A DNA stretch of 64,000 nt from an uncultured Microbulbifer sp. (lineage in GTDB: Bacteria > Pseudomonadota > Gammaproteobacteria > Pseudomonadales > Cellvibrionaceae). Below, piece after piece: positions 25,460 to 34,325 of this stretch (positions within the stretch are counted from its first letter, which is position 1; each line of letters begins with the position of its first letter). The notes under the pieces are model-generated. The model ran no database searches. It was not told the DNA's origin and worked only from the letters and a program-made list of their open reading frames with translations. The stretch is from positions 1,048,737 through 1,112,736 of the forward strand of contig NZ_CANNGQ010000001.1 in assembly GCF_947504145.1 (NCBI RefSeq). Direction: 5' to 3'. The position numbers and the translations under genes are program-made.

Positions 25460-26740
25460 ATGCACTATTTTTGGAAAACTTGCTACTTCAGCCTGCCCGC
25501 CCAAAGAGGGATCCTATCGGGTGTACTCACCGCCTTAATCTATCTCCTGAGCCCCTTTGCCCTGGCCGCGAGCGAAGACACCTACTATGACGTTCAATAC
25601 AAGGTGCAACTCAAGCCCGGCGACGACCAGGCACAAGTACGCATACGCCTCGTCGGAGAAGCACTTCCCAGCCAGCTGACGCTGCACCTGAATCCGGAGC
25701 GCCATAGCGAGGTCAATGGGGAGAATGTGACGGTCGAAGGTACGGAGGCCACCTGGAAACCGGAACCGGGTTCCGCAGAAGTCGCCTACCAGTTCAAAAT
25801 CGACGAGAAAAAAACATCGGGGAGATTCGACTCCTTGATGACCGACAAATGGACAATTCTCAGAAGTGACAAACTGATTCCTCCAATTTCCGCCCGCGCA
25901 CCCAAGTCCCTCCAATCAAGGGCCACGCTGGAGGTTGACGCCCCGGACGACTGGAATGTGCTCGCGCCCTACAACAAATCCGAAGCGGGAATTTTTCACC
26001 TGATCGACCCGGGCCGCAGCTTCATCCGCCCCAAAGGCTGGATGATCGCCGGACGTATCGGCAGCCGCCAGGATGTGATCGATGGGACCGACACCGTGAT
26101 TGCCGGCCCCCTCGACAAAGGCCTTCGTCGTCAGGACACCCTCGCGTTTCTCGGCTGGACGCTTCCCGAACTGAAAAAGGTTTTCCCTGAGTTTCCCAAG
26201 AAACTGCTGATTGTGATGGCCGGTGACCCTATGTGGCGCGGCGGGCTCTCCGGCACACGCTCGCTGTTTATGCACGCTGACCGACCACTGATTTCGGGCA
26301 ACCGCACCAGCAGTATGCTCCACGAGCTTATTCATGTGGGCACAGGTATTCACGGAGACAAAGAAAGCGACTGGATCGTGGAGGGGATCGCCGAATACTA
26401 CTCACTGCAGACTCTGCGACGCACTGGCGGTATCAGCGAACGTCGCTACAACGAAGCACTGGAAGACCTGGCCGAATGGGGCGAAGAATCCCCCAACCTC
26501 CTGGTAAAACGTTCCTCCGGCCCGATTACGGCGCGCGCGACTGTGGTACTGAGTGAGGTTGATCTTGCCATTCAGCAGTCGAGTAATGGCGAGCGCAGCC
26601 TGGACAATGTTGTGACCGCGCTGGCCGCGGAGCGTGGCGAGGTGACTTTGGAGAAGTTTCGCACATTGGTGGAAGACGCAGCCGGTGCACCTGTTCCACA
26701 GCTGGAACGGACATTTCTTACAGGCAAAAAAAAGCCCTGA
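25460..26740 (+). CDS. Exported gluzincin-type metallopeptidase (M1/M61-like)
   Basis: A 426-residue protein with an N-terminal hydrophobic signal (about residues 19-38, ending in ALAAS). An Ig-like N-terminal region is followed by a catalytic part with HELIH at 288-292 and WIVEGIAEYYS, where E308 is the likely third zinc ligand. That arrangement is of the M1/M61 type, but the protein is much shorter than aminopeptidase N and no GxMEN motif is seen, so substrate and exact family are uncertain. It probably acts in the periplasm or at the outer membrane. It lies downstream of lhpI with its own 137-base upstream gap and no regulon-like operator. Participation in peptide breakdown is inferred. 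Confidence 0.8.
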   Translation: MHYFWKTCYFSLPAQRGILSGVLTALIYLLSPFALAASEDTYYDVQYKVQLKPGDDQAQVRIRLVGEALPSQLTLHLNPERHSEVNGENVTVEGTEATWKPEPGSAEVAYQFKIDEKKTSGRFDSLMTDKWTILRSDKLIPPISARAPKSLQSRATLEVDAPDDWNVLAPYNKSEAGIFHLIDPGRSFIRPKGWMIAGRIGSRQDVIDGTDTVIAGPLDKGLRRQDTLAFLGWTLPELKKVFPEFPKKLLIVMAGDPMWRGGLSGTRSLFMHADRPLISGNRTSSMLHELIHVGTGIHGDKESDWIVEGIAEYYSLQTLRRTGGISERRYNEALEDLAEWGEESPNLLVKRSSGPITARATVVLSEVDLAIQQSSNGERSLDNVVTALAAERGEVTLEKFRTLVEDAAGAPVPQLERTFLTGKKKP

Positions 26741-26767
26741 CGACGGGGGGGGGGAGAGCGTCAGGGC
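26734..26767 (+). terminator. Hairpin with a ten-G loop at the end of the peptidase gene
   Basis: GCCCTGACG and CGTCAGGGC form a 9-bp stem that includes the stop codon. The 16-base loop holds an uninterrupted run of ten G (26745-26754). There is no T-run. The G-run is prone to slippage but lies beyond the stop codon. Confidence 0.45.
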
Positions 26768-27191
26768 CAAGACCATTAGGAGTGAAACTTGGAGGATTTC
26801 ATCCTTACAACACACTGGGCACCCGTATGGAGGACGGTGCCCGGCCGGCACTACTAAACACGACGTGGGGGAGATGTGTGCTAGCCAGCTACTCTCAGTA
26901 TTAGCCACACCCGGCGGATTTCCAGTTTGAACAAAAAAAACTTTAGAACAATTGGCAATAGAAAAGCCTGTTGCATCGCCTTAAGTTATTAAGGGCGATT
27001 TGACTGGCTTATCGATCAAATCCTAACCAGTCGCAGCTTCCGCAACACTTCCCCTTGACTAATCTCCGCCAACCCATAGAATAGCGCCCTCTTACACGCC
27101 CAGTGGCGCGTAAGTATCAGAAAATGCTAGGATTTTTGGCCTGTTTCCGCTAGAATCCGCCGCGTTTTCATCGCTTCACAGCGACACCTAT
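26768..27191. other. Intergenic region before tRNA-Cys
   Basis: No credible gene is seen. GGGCACC and GGTGCCC (26818-26843) can pair, and a tiny ATG-initiated frame of 25 codons starts near 26827 without a good ribosome site. Near its end lies a sigma-70-like promoter for the tRNA pair. Confidence 0.5.
27055..27082 (+). promoter_or_regulatory. Candidate promoter of the tRNA-Cys/tRNA-Leu pair
   Basis: TTGACT (27055-27060), a 16-base spacer and TAGAAT (27077-27082), followed by AGCGCCC. The predicted start leaves a leader of about 100 bases before tRNA-Cys. A second TAGAAT at 27151 lacks a good -35. Confidence 0.5.
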
Positions 27192-27265
27192 GGCTAGGTG
27201 GCAGAGTGGTCATGCAGCGGACTGCAACTCCGTGTACGCCGGTTCGATTCCGACCCTAGCCTCCA
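27192..27265 (+). tRNA. cysT: tRNA-Cys (GCA)
   Basis: A 74-base cloverleaf with encoded CCA (27263-27265). The acceptor stem pairs GGCTAGG with CCTAGCC, the anticodon loop CTGCAAC gives GCA, and GGTTCGATTCC is the T arm. Confidence 0.96.
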
Positions 27266-27335
27266 TTTTCTTCCAGTCTGAGCCTCAGACTGGTCCAGTC
27301 GACGGGCCCCTCCACACCCGTCGATCGCCCTATCT

Positions 27336-27422
27336 GCCCGGATGGTGGAATTGGTAGACACAGGAGACTTAAAATCTCCCGTCCTTTGGGACGTGCCGGT
27401 TCAAGTCCGGCTCTGGGCACCA
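27336..27422 (+). tRNA. leuZ: tRNA-Leu (UAA)
   Basis: An 87-base class II tRNA with encoded CCA. The acceptor stem starts GCCCGGA and ends TCTGGGC (one G-T pair), the anticodon loop CTTAAAA gives UAA, and the extended variable arm CGTCCTTTGGGACG is clear. It is 70 bases after tRNA-Cys, the same order as cysT-leuZ in E. coli. Confidence 0.96.
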
Positions 27423-27483
27423 CCTTCCTTTCCCATCTAAGCTTCTCAGGCACTCTTCGTTTCCAGCGTACGCCGCCGAAATA

Positions 27484-28830
27484 ATGCCTGAACAAACATC
27501 AATCACCCCCCTATTTTTAATTGTCCTTGCGGCCCTGTTGATCAGTGCACCCGTCATCTATTTGAAATGTTCACAGGCCATACAAGTATTGCTCGCGATG
27601 AGCGCAAAGCTTGCCTGTTCTGCACATCACATTTGCGGCTTTTCTGCGCAGCGTATTCGAAAAGACCTCGGCAATTACTCCCCATTATTCAAACTAGTCA
27701 CCATTCATCAGAACGAAAATCAGACTTCTGCAACTCTGGTCAACCTCGTGACGGTTCATGCTCAATACCACCCTCTGCTCGGCGGTAGCCTGCACAGCAC
27801 GCACAAGACGACTCTTCACCGGAGTGCTCTGAACGGCACGAACATGCGCTCGCGCCCGATGAACCGATACTCGCTTCTCCCCAGCATACAGGCGCTATTG
27901 CTGAGCCAAATCGAACAGGACTTTGAATCGGGTCTGGATACACGCGCGCTGGTAGTACTGCAAGGCGATGCACTTCTGGGCGCAGTCTATGGCGAGGGCA
28001 TTTCCGAGCGTACCCGATTACTCGGATGGTCGATGAGCAAAAGCCTGCTGGCGATGCTGTATGGGCGCATGGAAACCCTCGGATTAGCGGACTCTTCGAC
28101 ATGCAGCCTATTTCCCGAGTGGGCAGGCGATGGGCGCAGTGAAATCACCCTGCAAAATCTGTTGCAGATGTGTGACGGGCTTAAATTTGATGAAACCTAC
28201 CGGCCGGGATCTGACGCAACCCGCATGCTGTTCGGAATGCTGCCCGCTTCGCGGTATGCATTGCAACGCTCGCTAAAACAAAAACCCGGCACACACTTTT
28301 CCTATTCATCTGGCAGCACAAACCTGCTGGCCCGATGGATGCACGAGCAACTTGGCGGTACCGAGGCAGCGCTGAATTTCTGGCGACAGGAGTTTCTGCA
28401 GCCACTGGGATTGCCGGAGGTCATGATGGAAACCGATGGCGATGGGGTGTTTGTAGGGAGCTCTTACGGATACGCCACCGCAATCGATTGGGCGCGCCTG
28501 GGGGCTTTGTACTTAACAGGAAGTGGCGCCTCAACTGGAAGCGCTTCAGCACCATTTCTCGATACAGCCTGGCTCGCCCGCGCGGTGCGCCCAAACAATA
28601 GCAACAATGACCCTCGCTACGGCTATCAGCTGTGGCTGAATTACGGTGGAGAACTGGCTTCGCCCTACCCCGCACTGCCCGCAGATTGTTTCTTTATGCT
28701 CGGCAACCGAGAGCAGAAACTTATGGTCGCACCGTCGCACAATGCCGTCATTGTGCGGCTGGGCTGGTCATCCGCTCCTTACCCCGTTGAAAGCCGTTTC
28801 AGAGAGATTCTGGATCGCCTGCCGCGCTGA
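27484..28830 (+). CDS. Membrane-anchored beta-lactamase-fold serine hydrolase
   Basis: A 448-residue protein with one N-terminal membrane segment (TPLFLIVLAALLISAPVIYL) and a class C beta-lactamase/penicillin-binding-protein-like domain. The active-site SxxK is S183-M-S-K186 in GWSMSKSLLA. The second motif is the Tyr-Ser pair in FSYSSGSTNLL, and family stretches such as LLQMCDGLKFDETY are present. The N-terminal region with AKLACSAHHICGFSAQ is typical of a proteobacterial subgroup of these hydrolases, which supports the long start over an internal one at 27844. The likely activity is esterase or D-aminopeptidase; true beta-lactamase activity is not implied. It is isolated between the tRNAs and a convergent nuclease gene. 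Confidence 0.88.
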   Translation: MPEQTSITPLFLIVLAALLISAPVIYLKCSQAIQVLLAMSAKLACSAHHICGFSAQRIRKDLGNYSPLFKLVTIHQNENQTSATLVNLVTVHAQYHPLLGGSLHSTHKTTLHRSALNGTNMRSRPMNRYSLLPSIQALLLSQIEQDFESGLDTRALVVLQGDALLGAVYGEGISERTRLLGWSMSKSLLAMLYGRMETLGLADSSTCSLFPEWAGDGRSEITLQNLLQMCDGLKFDETYRPGSDATRMLFGMLPASRYALQRSLKQKPGTHFSYSSGSTNLLARWMHEQLGGTEAALNFWRQEFLQPLGLPEVMMETDGDGVFVGSSYGYATAIDWARLGALYLTGSGASTGSASAPFLDTAWLARAVRPNNSNNDPRYGYQLWLNYGGELASPYPALPADCFFMLGNREQKLMVAPSHNAVIVRLGWSSAPYPVESRFREILDRLPR

Positions 28831-28870
28831 CCTTCCGCCAACCTACAAGCAATCCGCGACCCGCCCGATA

Positions 28871-29458
28871 CTAGCCGCGATGCGTCTCCTTCATGGCGAG
28901 AAAAATCTGCAACTCAACGTCGCTGGCCTGCAGCCCGTATTTCTCTGCGATTGCCATAAAGCGGCGCAGATAGACCTGCCGCACTGGGCCATAAGGTGGC
29001 ATCCACTGGTCGGGACCGCGATGACCTTTGCTCTGGTTGCGCCCATCGTCGACGAGCCACAAGTTGTCCGGGTCTTCAGCAAACATCCGCTTTTTCTCGC
29101 GGCTCCAGCCTGCAGCGCCATGATCGTGAGCCCATTTCAGCGGGACTATATGCTCTACGTCCAGGTCCGACGCTTTCTCAAAGAAGCTCCCGGTATACGG
29201 GTCCATCCACAAGCCAAAGGCAACCTGGCAGTTCTTGCTATTTTTAAACGTAACCGGTGCAAGCGAGAAACGAATCAATAGTTCGTGGCGGGTATTCTGG
29301 CAGTCACGATCCGCATCGGACCACCGCGGTAGCCATTCGTGCCGGTCGTAATCCTGCCCAAAGCAGGCAGTAGAGAGAAATGCGAGAAGAATTGCGGACA
29401 GGGCTCTGCAACGCAGATGAGAAAACGCGCAAAGCGCAACGGGACCAGACTGCTGCAC
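28871..29458 (-). CDS. Exported HNH-type endonuclease (DUF1524-like)
   Basis: A 195-residue protein with a hydrophobic N-terminal segment (LSAILLAFLSTACFGQ), possibly a signal peptide or, given LSTAC, a lipoprotein signal. The core DLDVEHIVPLKWAHDHGA followed by DPDNLWLVDDGRNQSKG is the HNH arrangement of the DUF1524/GmrSD C-terminal nuclease group: His in EHIVP, then Asn in DNL and the NQSK segment. It is likely a secreted or periplasmic nuclease that scavenges environmental DNA. It is convergent with the serine hydrolase gene and has pgsA upstream on the same strand. Confidence 0.82.
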   Translation of the reverse strand: MQQSGPVALCAFSHLRCRALSAILLAFLSTACFGQDYDRHEWLPRWSDADRDCQNTRHELLIRFSLAPVTFKNSKNCQVAFGLWMDPYTGSFFEKASDLDVEHIVPLKWAHDHGAAGWSREKKRMFAEDPDNLWLVDDGRNQSKGHRGPDQWMPPYGPVRQVYLRRFMAIAEKYGLQASDVELQIFLAMKETHRG

Positions 29459-29596
29459 AGGTCACTCCATTGTCGTGTTATGACTTCAATGGAACGATCG
29501 TACACAATTGTCGCCGGCGCGAAAATCACCCTAGCCAGGAAATGCGAACCGGTCTTTAGAGCAGAGATCGAAAAGCGGTGAAATGACCTTATGAAT

Positions 29597-30163
29597 TCAC
29601 TCTTTACCCGGCTCATCCGCTGTCAGCGCGGGCCAGGCGGCACGGAGGTAGACCACCATAGTCCAGAGTGTGAGTGCGGCCGCCACATACAGCAGGATAT
29701 AGCCGATGGTTTCCATGACTGGAAACTCGCGCACATCAAATGCCAGCAGCACGATAATGGCGGCCATCTGGGCGGTCGTTTTGATTTTACCGATATAGCT
29801 GACCGCAACACTGCTGCGCAATCCCAGCTCCGCCATCCACTCCCGCAGCGCCGATACGGCGATCTCACGGCCAATGATCACGGCCGCTGCGATGGTGAAA
29901 AACATATGGTTGTGCAGGTCGACAAGCAGCACAAGCGCCGTCGCCACCATCAATTTGTCGGCGACAGGATCGAGGAAAGCACCAAACGGCGTACTTTGAT
30001 CCAGCTTGCGGGCAATGTAACCATCGAGCCAGTCGGTAGCGGCGGCGATGGAGAAGATAAGAGCGGAGGCGATATAACTCCACTTATAGGGAAGGAAGAA
30101 CACAAGCACTAACACCGGGATCAGCGCCACGCGCAGCAGGGTCAATTGATTGGCGAGAGTCAT
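29597..30163 (-). CDS. pgsA: CDP-diacylglycerol--glycerol-3-phosphate 3-phosphatidyltransferase
   Basis: About 188 residues with several membrane helices. The CDP-alcohol phosphotransferase motif (DG..AR........G...D...D) is intact in [13 protein letters not shown] followed by [11 protein letters not shown]. It makes phosphatidylglycerophosphate, the precursor of phosphatidylglycerol and cardiolipin, in the inner membrane. The start at [11 protein letters not shown] (ATG complementary to 30161-30163) fits family N-termini better than the longer frame to 30190. It lies downstream of uvrC on the same strand, as in many gammaproteobacteria. Confidence 0.95.
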   Translation of the reverse strand: MTLANQLTLLRVALIPVLVLVFFLPYKWSYIASALIFSIAAATDWLDGYIARKLDQSTPFGAFLDPVADKLMVATALVLLVDLHNHMFFTIAAAVIIGREIAVSALREWMAELGLRSSVAVSYIGKIKTTAQMAAIIVLLAFDVREFPVMETIGYILLYVAAALTLWTMVVYLRAAWPALTADEPGKE

Positions 30164-30266
30164 GCTGGTCCTTCTACTGTCGCTGAACACACATCGTCGG
30201 CAGTGCGTAACTTAGCAATCTGGGGTGAAAAAATAAACGCCCGTCGGGCAATTAAGCACGCTCACC

Positions 30267-32081
30267 CTACTCGTTATGCAGGGTCGAGTATATATCTTGT
30301 GCGAGCTTGCGGCTCACACCTTCTACGCTGGCCAGTTCATTCACCGACGCCCGCAGAATTTCCTGAAGCCCACCGAAGTGATGTAACAGCGCCCTTCGCC
30401 TCGCCGGCCCCACGCCCGGAATTCCCTCAAGGGGCGATTCCCGCCGCTTCTTGTCGCGACGCTGGCGGTGACCGGTGATGGCAAACCGGTGGGCTTCATC
30501 CCGCACCTGTTGTATCAGGTGCAGTGCGGGCGAATCCGATTCCAGCACCAGCTCGCGCCCTTCGGCAACGATATGCAGTGTCTCGAAACCGGCTTTGCGG
30601 GTGGTGCCCTTTGCGACCCCGATAATCTGCACCCCGGTCACACCCAGCTCATTGAGCGTATCAACCGCTTGGGTAACCTGGCCTTTGCCACCATCGATCA
30701 ACAAGATATTCGGAAAACGCCCCTCGCCATTCGATAGGCGAGTATAGCGGCGCTTTAGGGCCTGCCCCATTGCCGCGTAGTCGTCCCCGGCAGTGATGCC
30801 TTCGATATTGAAACGGCGGTAGTCGGACTTGACCGGTCCACCGGTATCAAACACCACGCAAGAGGCCACTGTTGCCTCACCGCTGGAATGGCTGATATCA
30901 AAACATTCCAAACGCTCGGGTAATTCACCGAGGCGCAGTACCGTTTGCAGGTTTTCAAAACGGTCCTGAAGCTTTTGCTGTGAGGCAGTACGGCTTTGCA
31001 GGTTCTGGGCTGCCGCCTGTTGGGCCATTTCGACCCAGGTCGCTCGATTGCCTCGCAACCGATGCACCACCTGAATGTCTTTCCCGGCCTGCTCTGTCAG
31101 TGCCTGCTGTAATACTTCCAGATCTTCCAGTGGCTCCGACACCAGTATCTGGCGAGGAAGCTCTCGATTAGTACCGAGATAGAACTGAGGGATAAACGCA
31201 GACAACAGCGCAGCATCATCCAGGCCGAGTTTCTCACTGGGGTAATAACTGCGGCTCCCAAGGATGCGCCCCTGCCGAATAAACAGAACATGCACGCAAC
31301 AGATTCCGCCGGACGTCGCGACGCCGAGCACGTCCACATCCGCACCGCCGCTCTCGGCAACCTGATCCGACTGGAGCCTGCGCAGTGCGACAATCTGGTC
31401 CCGCAGCCGTGCGGCTCTTTCAAACTCGAGCGCTACCGATGCCTTGTCCATCTCCTCTGCTAATTCGCGAAGGATGCTGTCACTTTTGCCCGCAAGAAAC
31501 ATCTGGGCATGGCGGACATCCGCCTGGTAATCCTCGGGCCGGATAAAGTCTACACAGGGCGCCGTACAGCGCTCAATCTGGTATTGCAGGCACGGGCGCG
31601 AGCGGTTGGCAAAGACACTGTCTTCGCAGGAGCGAATCCGGAAGGTTTTCTGCAGAAAGTTGAGGCTGTCTCTTACCGATGAGGCGTTGGGAAAGGGCCC
31701 GAAATACTCCCCTTTCTTTCGCTTGGCACCCCGGTGGAGTGCAATACGCGGGAAGGTATCTTTACTAGAAAGGAAGATGTACGGGTAGCCCTTGTCGTCT
31801 TTCAGCATGACGTTGTAGGGCGGACGCTGGGATTTGATCAGGCTCTGCTCAAGCACCAGGGCTTCCGTCTCACTGCGTGTGACAGTCACTTCGATGTCGG
31901 CGATTTTCTCGACCAACGCCATAGTCTTGGCGGTCAGCCCGCTCGCGCGAAAATAACTGCCCAGCCGGTTGCGCAGGTTCTTGGCTTTACCCACATACAA
32001 CACCTTACCCTGGGCATCGAACATCTGGTAAACACCGGGCTTGCGGGTGGCCGTGGTGAGAAAGCGTTTGCTGTCGAACAT
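30267..32081 (-). CDS. uvrC: Excinuclease ABC subunit C
   Basis: 604 residues, the usual length. The N-terminal GIY-YIG nuclease (KPGVYQMFDAQGKVLYVGKAKNLRNRL) makes the 3' incision. A UVR motif lies near residues 200-235, then the RNase H-like 5' nuclease domain, and a tandem helix-hairpin-helix at the C-terminus (IPGVGPARRRALLHHFGG, then VEGVSRKLAQDIY). It cuts damaged DNA with UvrB in nucleotide excision repair. It lies between gacA/uvrY and pgsA in the conserved order. Confidence 0.97.
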   Translation of the reverse strand: MFDSKRFLTTATRKPGVYQMFDAQGKVLYVGKAKNLRNRLGSYFRASGLTAKTMALVEKIADIEVTVTRSETEALVLEQSLIKSQRPPYNVMLKDDKGYPYIFLSSKDTFPRIALHRGAKRKKGEYFGPFPNASSVRDSLNFLQKTFRIRSCEDSVFANRSRPCLQYQIERCTAPCVDFIRPEDYQADVRHAQMFLAGKSDSILRELAEEMDKASVALEFERAARLRDQIVALRRLQSDQVAESGGADVDVLGVATSGGICCVHVLFIRQGRILGSRSYYPSEKLGLDDAALLSAFIPQFYLGTNRELPRQILVSEPLEDLEVLQQALTEQAGKDIQVVHRLRGNRATWVEMAQQAAAQNLQSRTASQQKLQDRFENLQTVLRLGELPERLECFDISHSSGEATVASCVVFDTGGPVKSDYRRFNIEGITAGDDYAAMGQALKRRYTRLSNGEGRFPNILLIDGGKGQVTQAVDTLNELGVTGVQIIGVAKGTTRKAGFETLHIVAEGRELVLESDSPALHLIQQVRDEAHRFAITGHRQRRDKKRRESPLEGIPGVGPARRRALLHHFGGLQEILRASVNELASVEGVSRKLAQDIYSTLHNE

Positions 32082-32104
32082 TGCCTTTACTTATGCCAGC
32101 AACA

Positions 32105-32131
32105 AAACAGGGGCCGTGAAGGCCCCTGTTT
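32105..32131 (-). terminator. Hairpin between gacA/uvrY and uvrC
   Basis: AAACAGGGGCC, loop GTGAA, GGCCCCTGTTT forms an 11-bp perfect stem. On the minus strand it is followed by a short T-rich run (ending TTTTGTTG), so it likely terminates or attenuates gacA transcription before uvrC. Confidence 0.75.
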
Positions 32132-32188
32132 CTATATCTAGATTGGTGGTGAAGCTTGTGTTGGCCACTCCCATTTAACGCAATAGGG

Positions 32189-32833
32189 TCAGACCGCCTC
32201 CTCCGGGTCCAGCACGTTGTGCTTGACCGCCAGTAGTGTGAGCTCCACATCCGAGTGCAAGCCCAGCTTTTCAAAAATTCGGTACCGGTAGGTATTCACT
32301 GTTTTCGGACTGACCGAGAGCGTCTCAGCGATCTCGGAGACCTTATTTCCGTTTACGATCATAACCGCTGTCTGCAGTTCGCGCTCGGAGAGGTCTTCAA
32401 ACGGTGATGAACCGCCACTGACACTGCGCAGTGCCAGCTTGGTGGCCATCGAGCTACTGATGTAGGTCTCGCCTGCCACCACCGAACGGATCGCCCGTAC
32501 CATTTCCTCCAGGTCTGCACCTTTGGTCACATAACCCGATGCACCGGCCTGGATCAAGCGGCTTGGGAAAAGGTCATCGTCAAGCGCACTGACCGCGATC
32601 ACCTTTGCCTGCGGAAACCGCGGAATGAGCTTGCGGGTGGCCTCAAGACCACCCATGCCGGGCATTCTGACGTCCATAAGAATGACATCGACCGCTGTTT
32701 CCCGAACAAAGGCAATGGCGTCTTCGCCGCTTTTGGCTTCGCCCACCACCTGGATATCGTCGACGTCACCCAACATGCGCGAAATTCCCATTCGCACGAG
32801 GTCGTGATCGTCTACCACTAAGACTTTTATCAA
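32189..32833 (-). CDS. gacA: GacA/UvrY-type response regulator
   Basis: NarL/FixJ-type response regulator of about 214 residues. The receiver domain has the acidic pair in VVDDH and phospho-acceptor D54 in ILMDVRMPG, followed by a C-terminal LuxR helix-turn-helix (LSERELQTAVMIVNGNKVSEIAETLSVSPKTVNTYRYRIF). It is the partner of GacS/BarA in control of csrB/rsmZ-type small RNAs. TTG at 32831-32833 gives the start IKVLVVDDHDLVR and length of Pseudomonas GacA with GGGG upstream; a GTG at 32848 would add five residues. It is followed by uvrC, the classical arrangement. Confidence 0.93.
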   Translation of the reverse strand: MIKVLVVDDHDLVRMGISRMLGDVDDIQVVGEAKSGEDAIAFVRETAVDVILMDVRMPGMGGLEATRKLIPRFPQAKVIAVSALDDDLFPSRLIQAGASGYVTKGADLEEMVRAIRSVVAGETYISSSMATKLALRSVSGGSSPFEDLSERELQTAVMIVNGNKVSEIAETLSVSPKTVNTYRYRIFEKLGLHSDVELTLLAVKHNVLDPEEAV

Positions 32834-33260
32834 ATTAGCCCCAACCACGGATTTTCAATCGGTCTTGAGCAAGAATTTCCTATTAAACCTCCCCTGCGCA
32901 AAACCGTGTTTTTTGTTATCGCTCAACGGGTTATTCCCGCAAAGATCCATCCACAGAGCCCTAATTGAACATACCAGACAAACGTCTTGGTGCAAAGCAA
33001 GTTTGTACCAAGTAGCAAAAGATAAATGACAGTAACTTTACCGCTATGACAGGCCAAAATAGCGGGAAATGATCATTAACAGGTGATTCATTCCAGCCCA
33101 AAATGCGAGAAACCAATAACCGCCAAACAGGAGGGAAACATTGCTGCCAATCTACGAATTCCAGACGGGTTACCCAAAATTGGTTTCGTTGTATTTTGAT
33201 GACAAGATTAGGAAATTAGTCCCAAAGGGCTAAGGCCTAGTCGCCCCCAGAAATACACAA
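32834..33260. other. Intergenic region between murB and gacA
   Basis: About 430 bases without a convincing ORF, AT-richer than the flanks. It should contain the gacA promoter. A small inverted repeat (TTAGTCCC AAA GGGCTAA, 33217-33234) lies just beyond the murB 3' end and may act as its weak terminator. A small RNA cannot be excluded, but nothing specific was recognised. Confidence 0.4.
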
Positions 33261-34307
33261 TCAGGGGTAAAAGCGGGGCTCGGGTTCCAGCGTCACACCA
33301 AACTTGTGCTGTACATCACTGGCGATTTCTCGCGCCAGGTTAACCACCTCACTGCCACAGCGGTGCCCGGGGTTGACCAGCACCAGAGCCTGGCGGTCGT
33401 GCACCCCTACCCCATTTTTGCGAAAACCCCGCCAACCGGCCTGATCGATCAACCAGCCGGCAGCCAGCTTCCAGCCATCCACCGCCTCAAAGGCAACCAG
33501 TTCCGGATGCGCCGCCTTGAGGGATGTGTACAACTGCTCGTCCACTACGGGATTTTTAAAGAAACTTCCGGTATTGGGAATTTCCACCGGGTTGGGCAGC
33601 TTGCTATTGCGGATATCAATCACCGCGTCGGCAACAATCGCCGGTGTCAGTGCATCCGGAGACTGCCCGTGCTCGGAAAAGTGCTGTTGGAGCGCAGGGT
33701 AGGAAACATGGGGCTGCCAGATGCTCGACAATCGCAGCACCACCTCGCAAATCAAGAAGCGGTCCTTGGCCGGCCCCTTGAAAATACTGTCGCGGTATCC
33801 GAACTGGCATTGCTCCGCGGTAAAGGTCACCAGCTCCCCGCTTTCGATCTCCAGCGCGGTCAACTGCTCGAATGAGTCTTTCAGCTCCACCCCATAAGCA
33901 CCGATATTCTGGATCGGCGCAGCACCAATATTGCCAGGAATCAGTGCGAGGTTTTCCAATCCACCGTAGCCCAGCTCCACGCTGCGCATCACCAACTGAT
34001 GCCAGTTCTCACCCGCTGCCGCGCGAATTCTGACACCGCTATCGGTGCTTTTGTCGCTCCCGGCGCCGGCGGCCAGAGTTTCAAACTCCAGTCCGCGCAT
34101 GCCCAGATGTAACGCCAACCCCGGAAAATCGTCGGTGAGCACGATATTGCTACCACCGCCCAGCGGAAGGATGGGCAACTTGTGCTCCCGCGCGAACAGA
34201 AGTGCCTCACGCACTTCGTCCAGCGAGCTTGCCGTACAGAAGTATTTTGCCCGCGCGGCGATCGTCATCGTGTTGTATGGCTGCAGGTCTACATCGGGCT
34301 GAATCAT
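33261..34307 (-). CDS. murB: UDP-N-acetylenolpyruvoylglucosamine reductase
   Basis: A 348-residue flavoenzyme of the type I (E. coli-like) class. FAD contacts lie in ILPLGGGSNIVLTDDF and GLENLALIPGNIGAAPIQNIGAYG. The catalytic serine region is NTGSFFKNPVV, and the C-terminal Glu is in GVTLEPEPRFYP. It reduces UDP-GlcNAc-enolpyruvate to UDP-MurNAc in peptidoglycan synthesis. It is the last gene of the msbA-lpxK-kdsB-murB run, 18 bases after kdsB. Confidence 0.97.
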   Translation of the reverse strand: MIQPDVDLQPYNTMTIAARAKYFCTASSLDEVREALLFAREHKLPILPLGGGSNIVLTDDFPGLALHLGMRGLEFETLAAGAGSDKSTDSGVRIRAAAGENWHQLVMRSVELGYGGLENLALIPGNIGAAPIQNIGAYGVELKDSFEQLTALEIESGELVTFTAEQCQFGYRDSIFKGPAKDRFLICEVVLRLSSIWQPHVSYPALQQHFSEHGQSPDALTPAIVADAVIDIRNSKLPNPVEIPNTGSFFKNPVVDEQLYTSLKAAHPELVAFEAVDGWKLAAGWLIDQAGWRGFRKNGVGVHDRQALVLVNPGHRCGSEVVNLAREIASDVQHKFGVTLEPEPRFYP

Positions 34308-34325
34308 GTGAGAATCTAAATAAAT

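Noticed and set aside
26745..26754. G10 tract as a programmed frameshift or phase-variable switch
   Set aside because: It lies after the stop codon of the peptidase gene and outside any credible reading frame.
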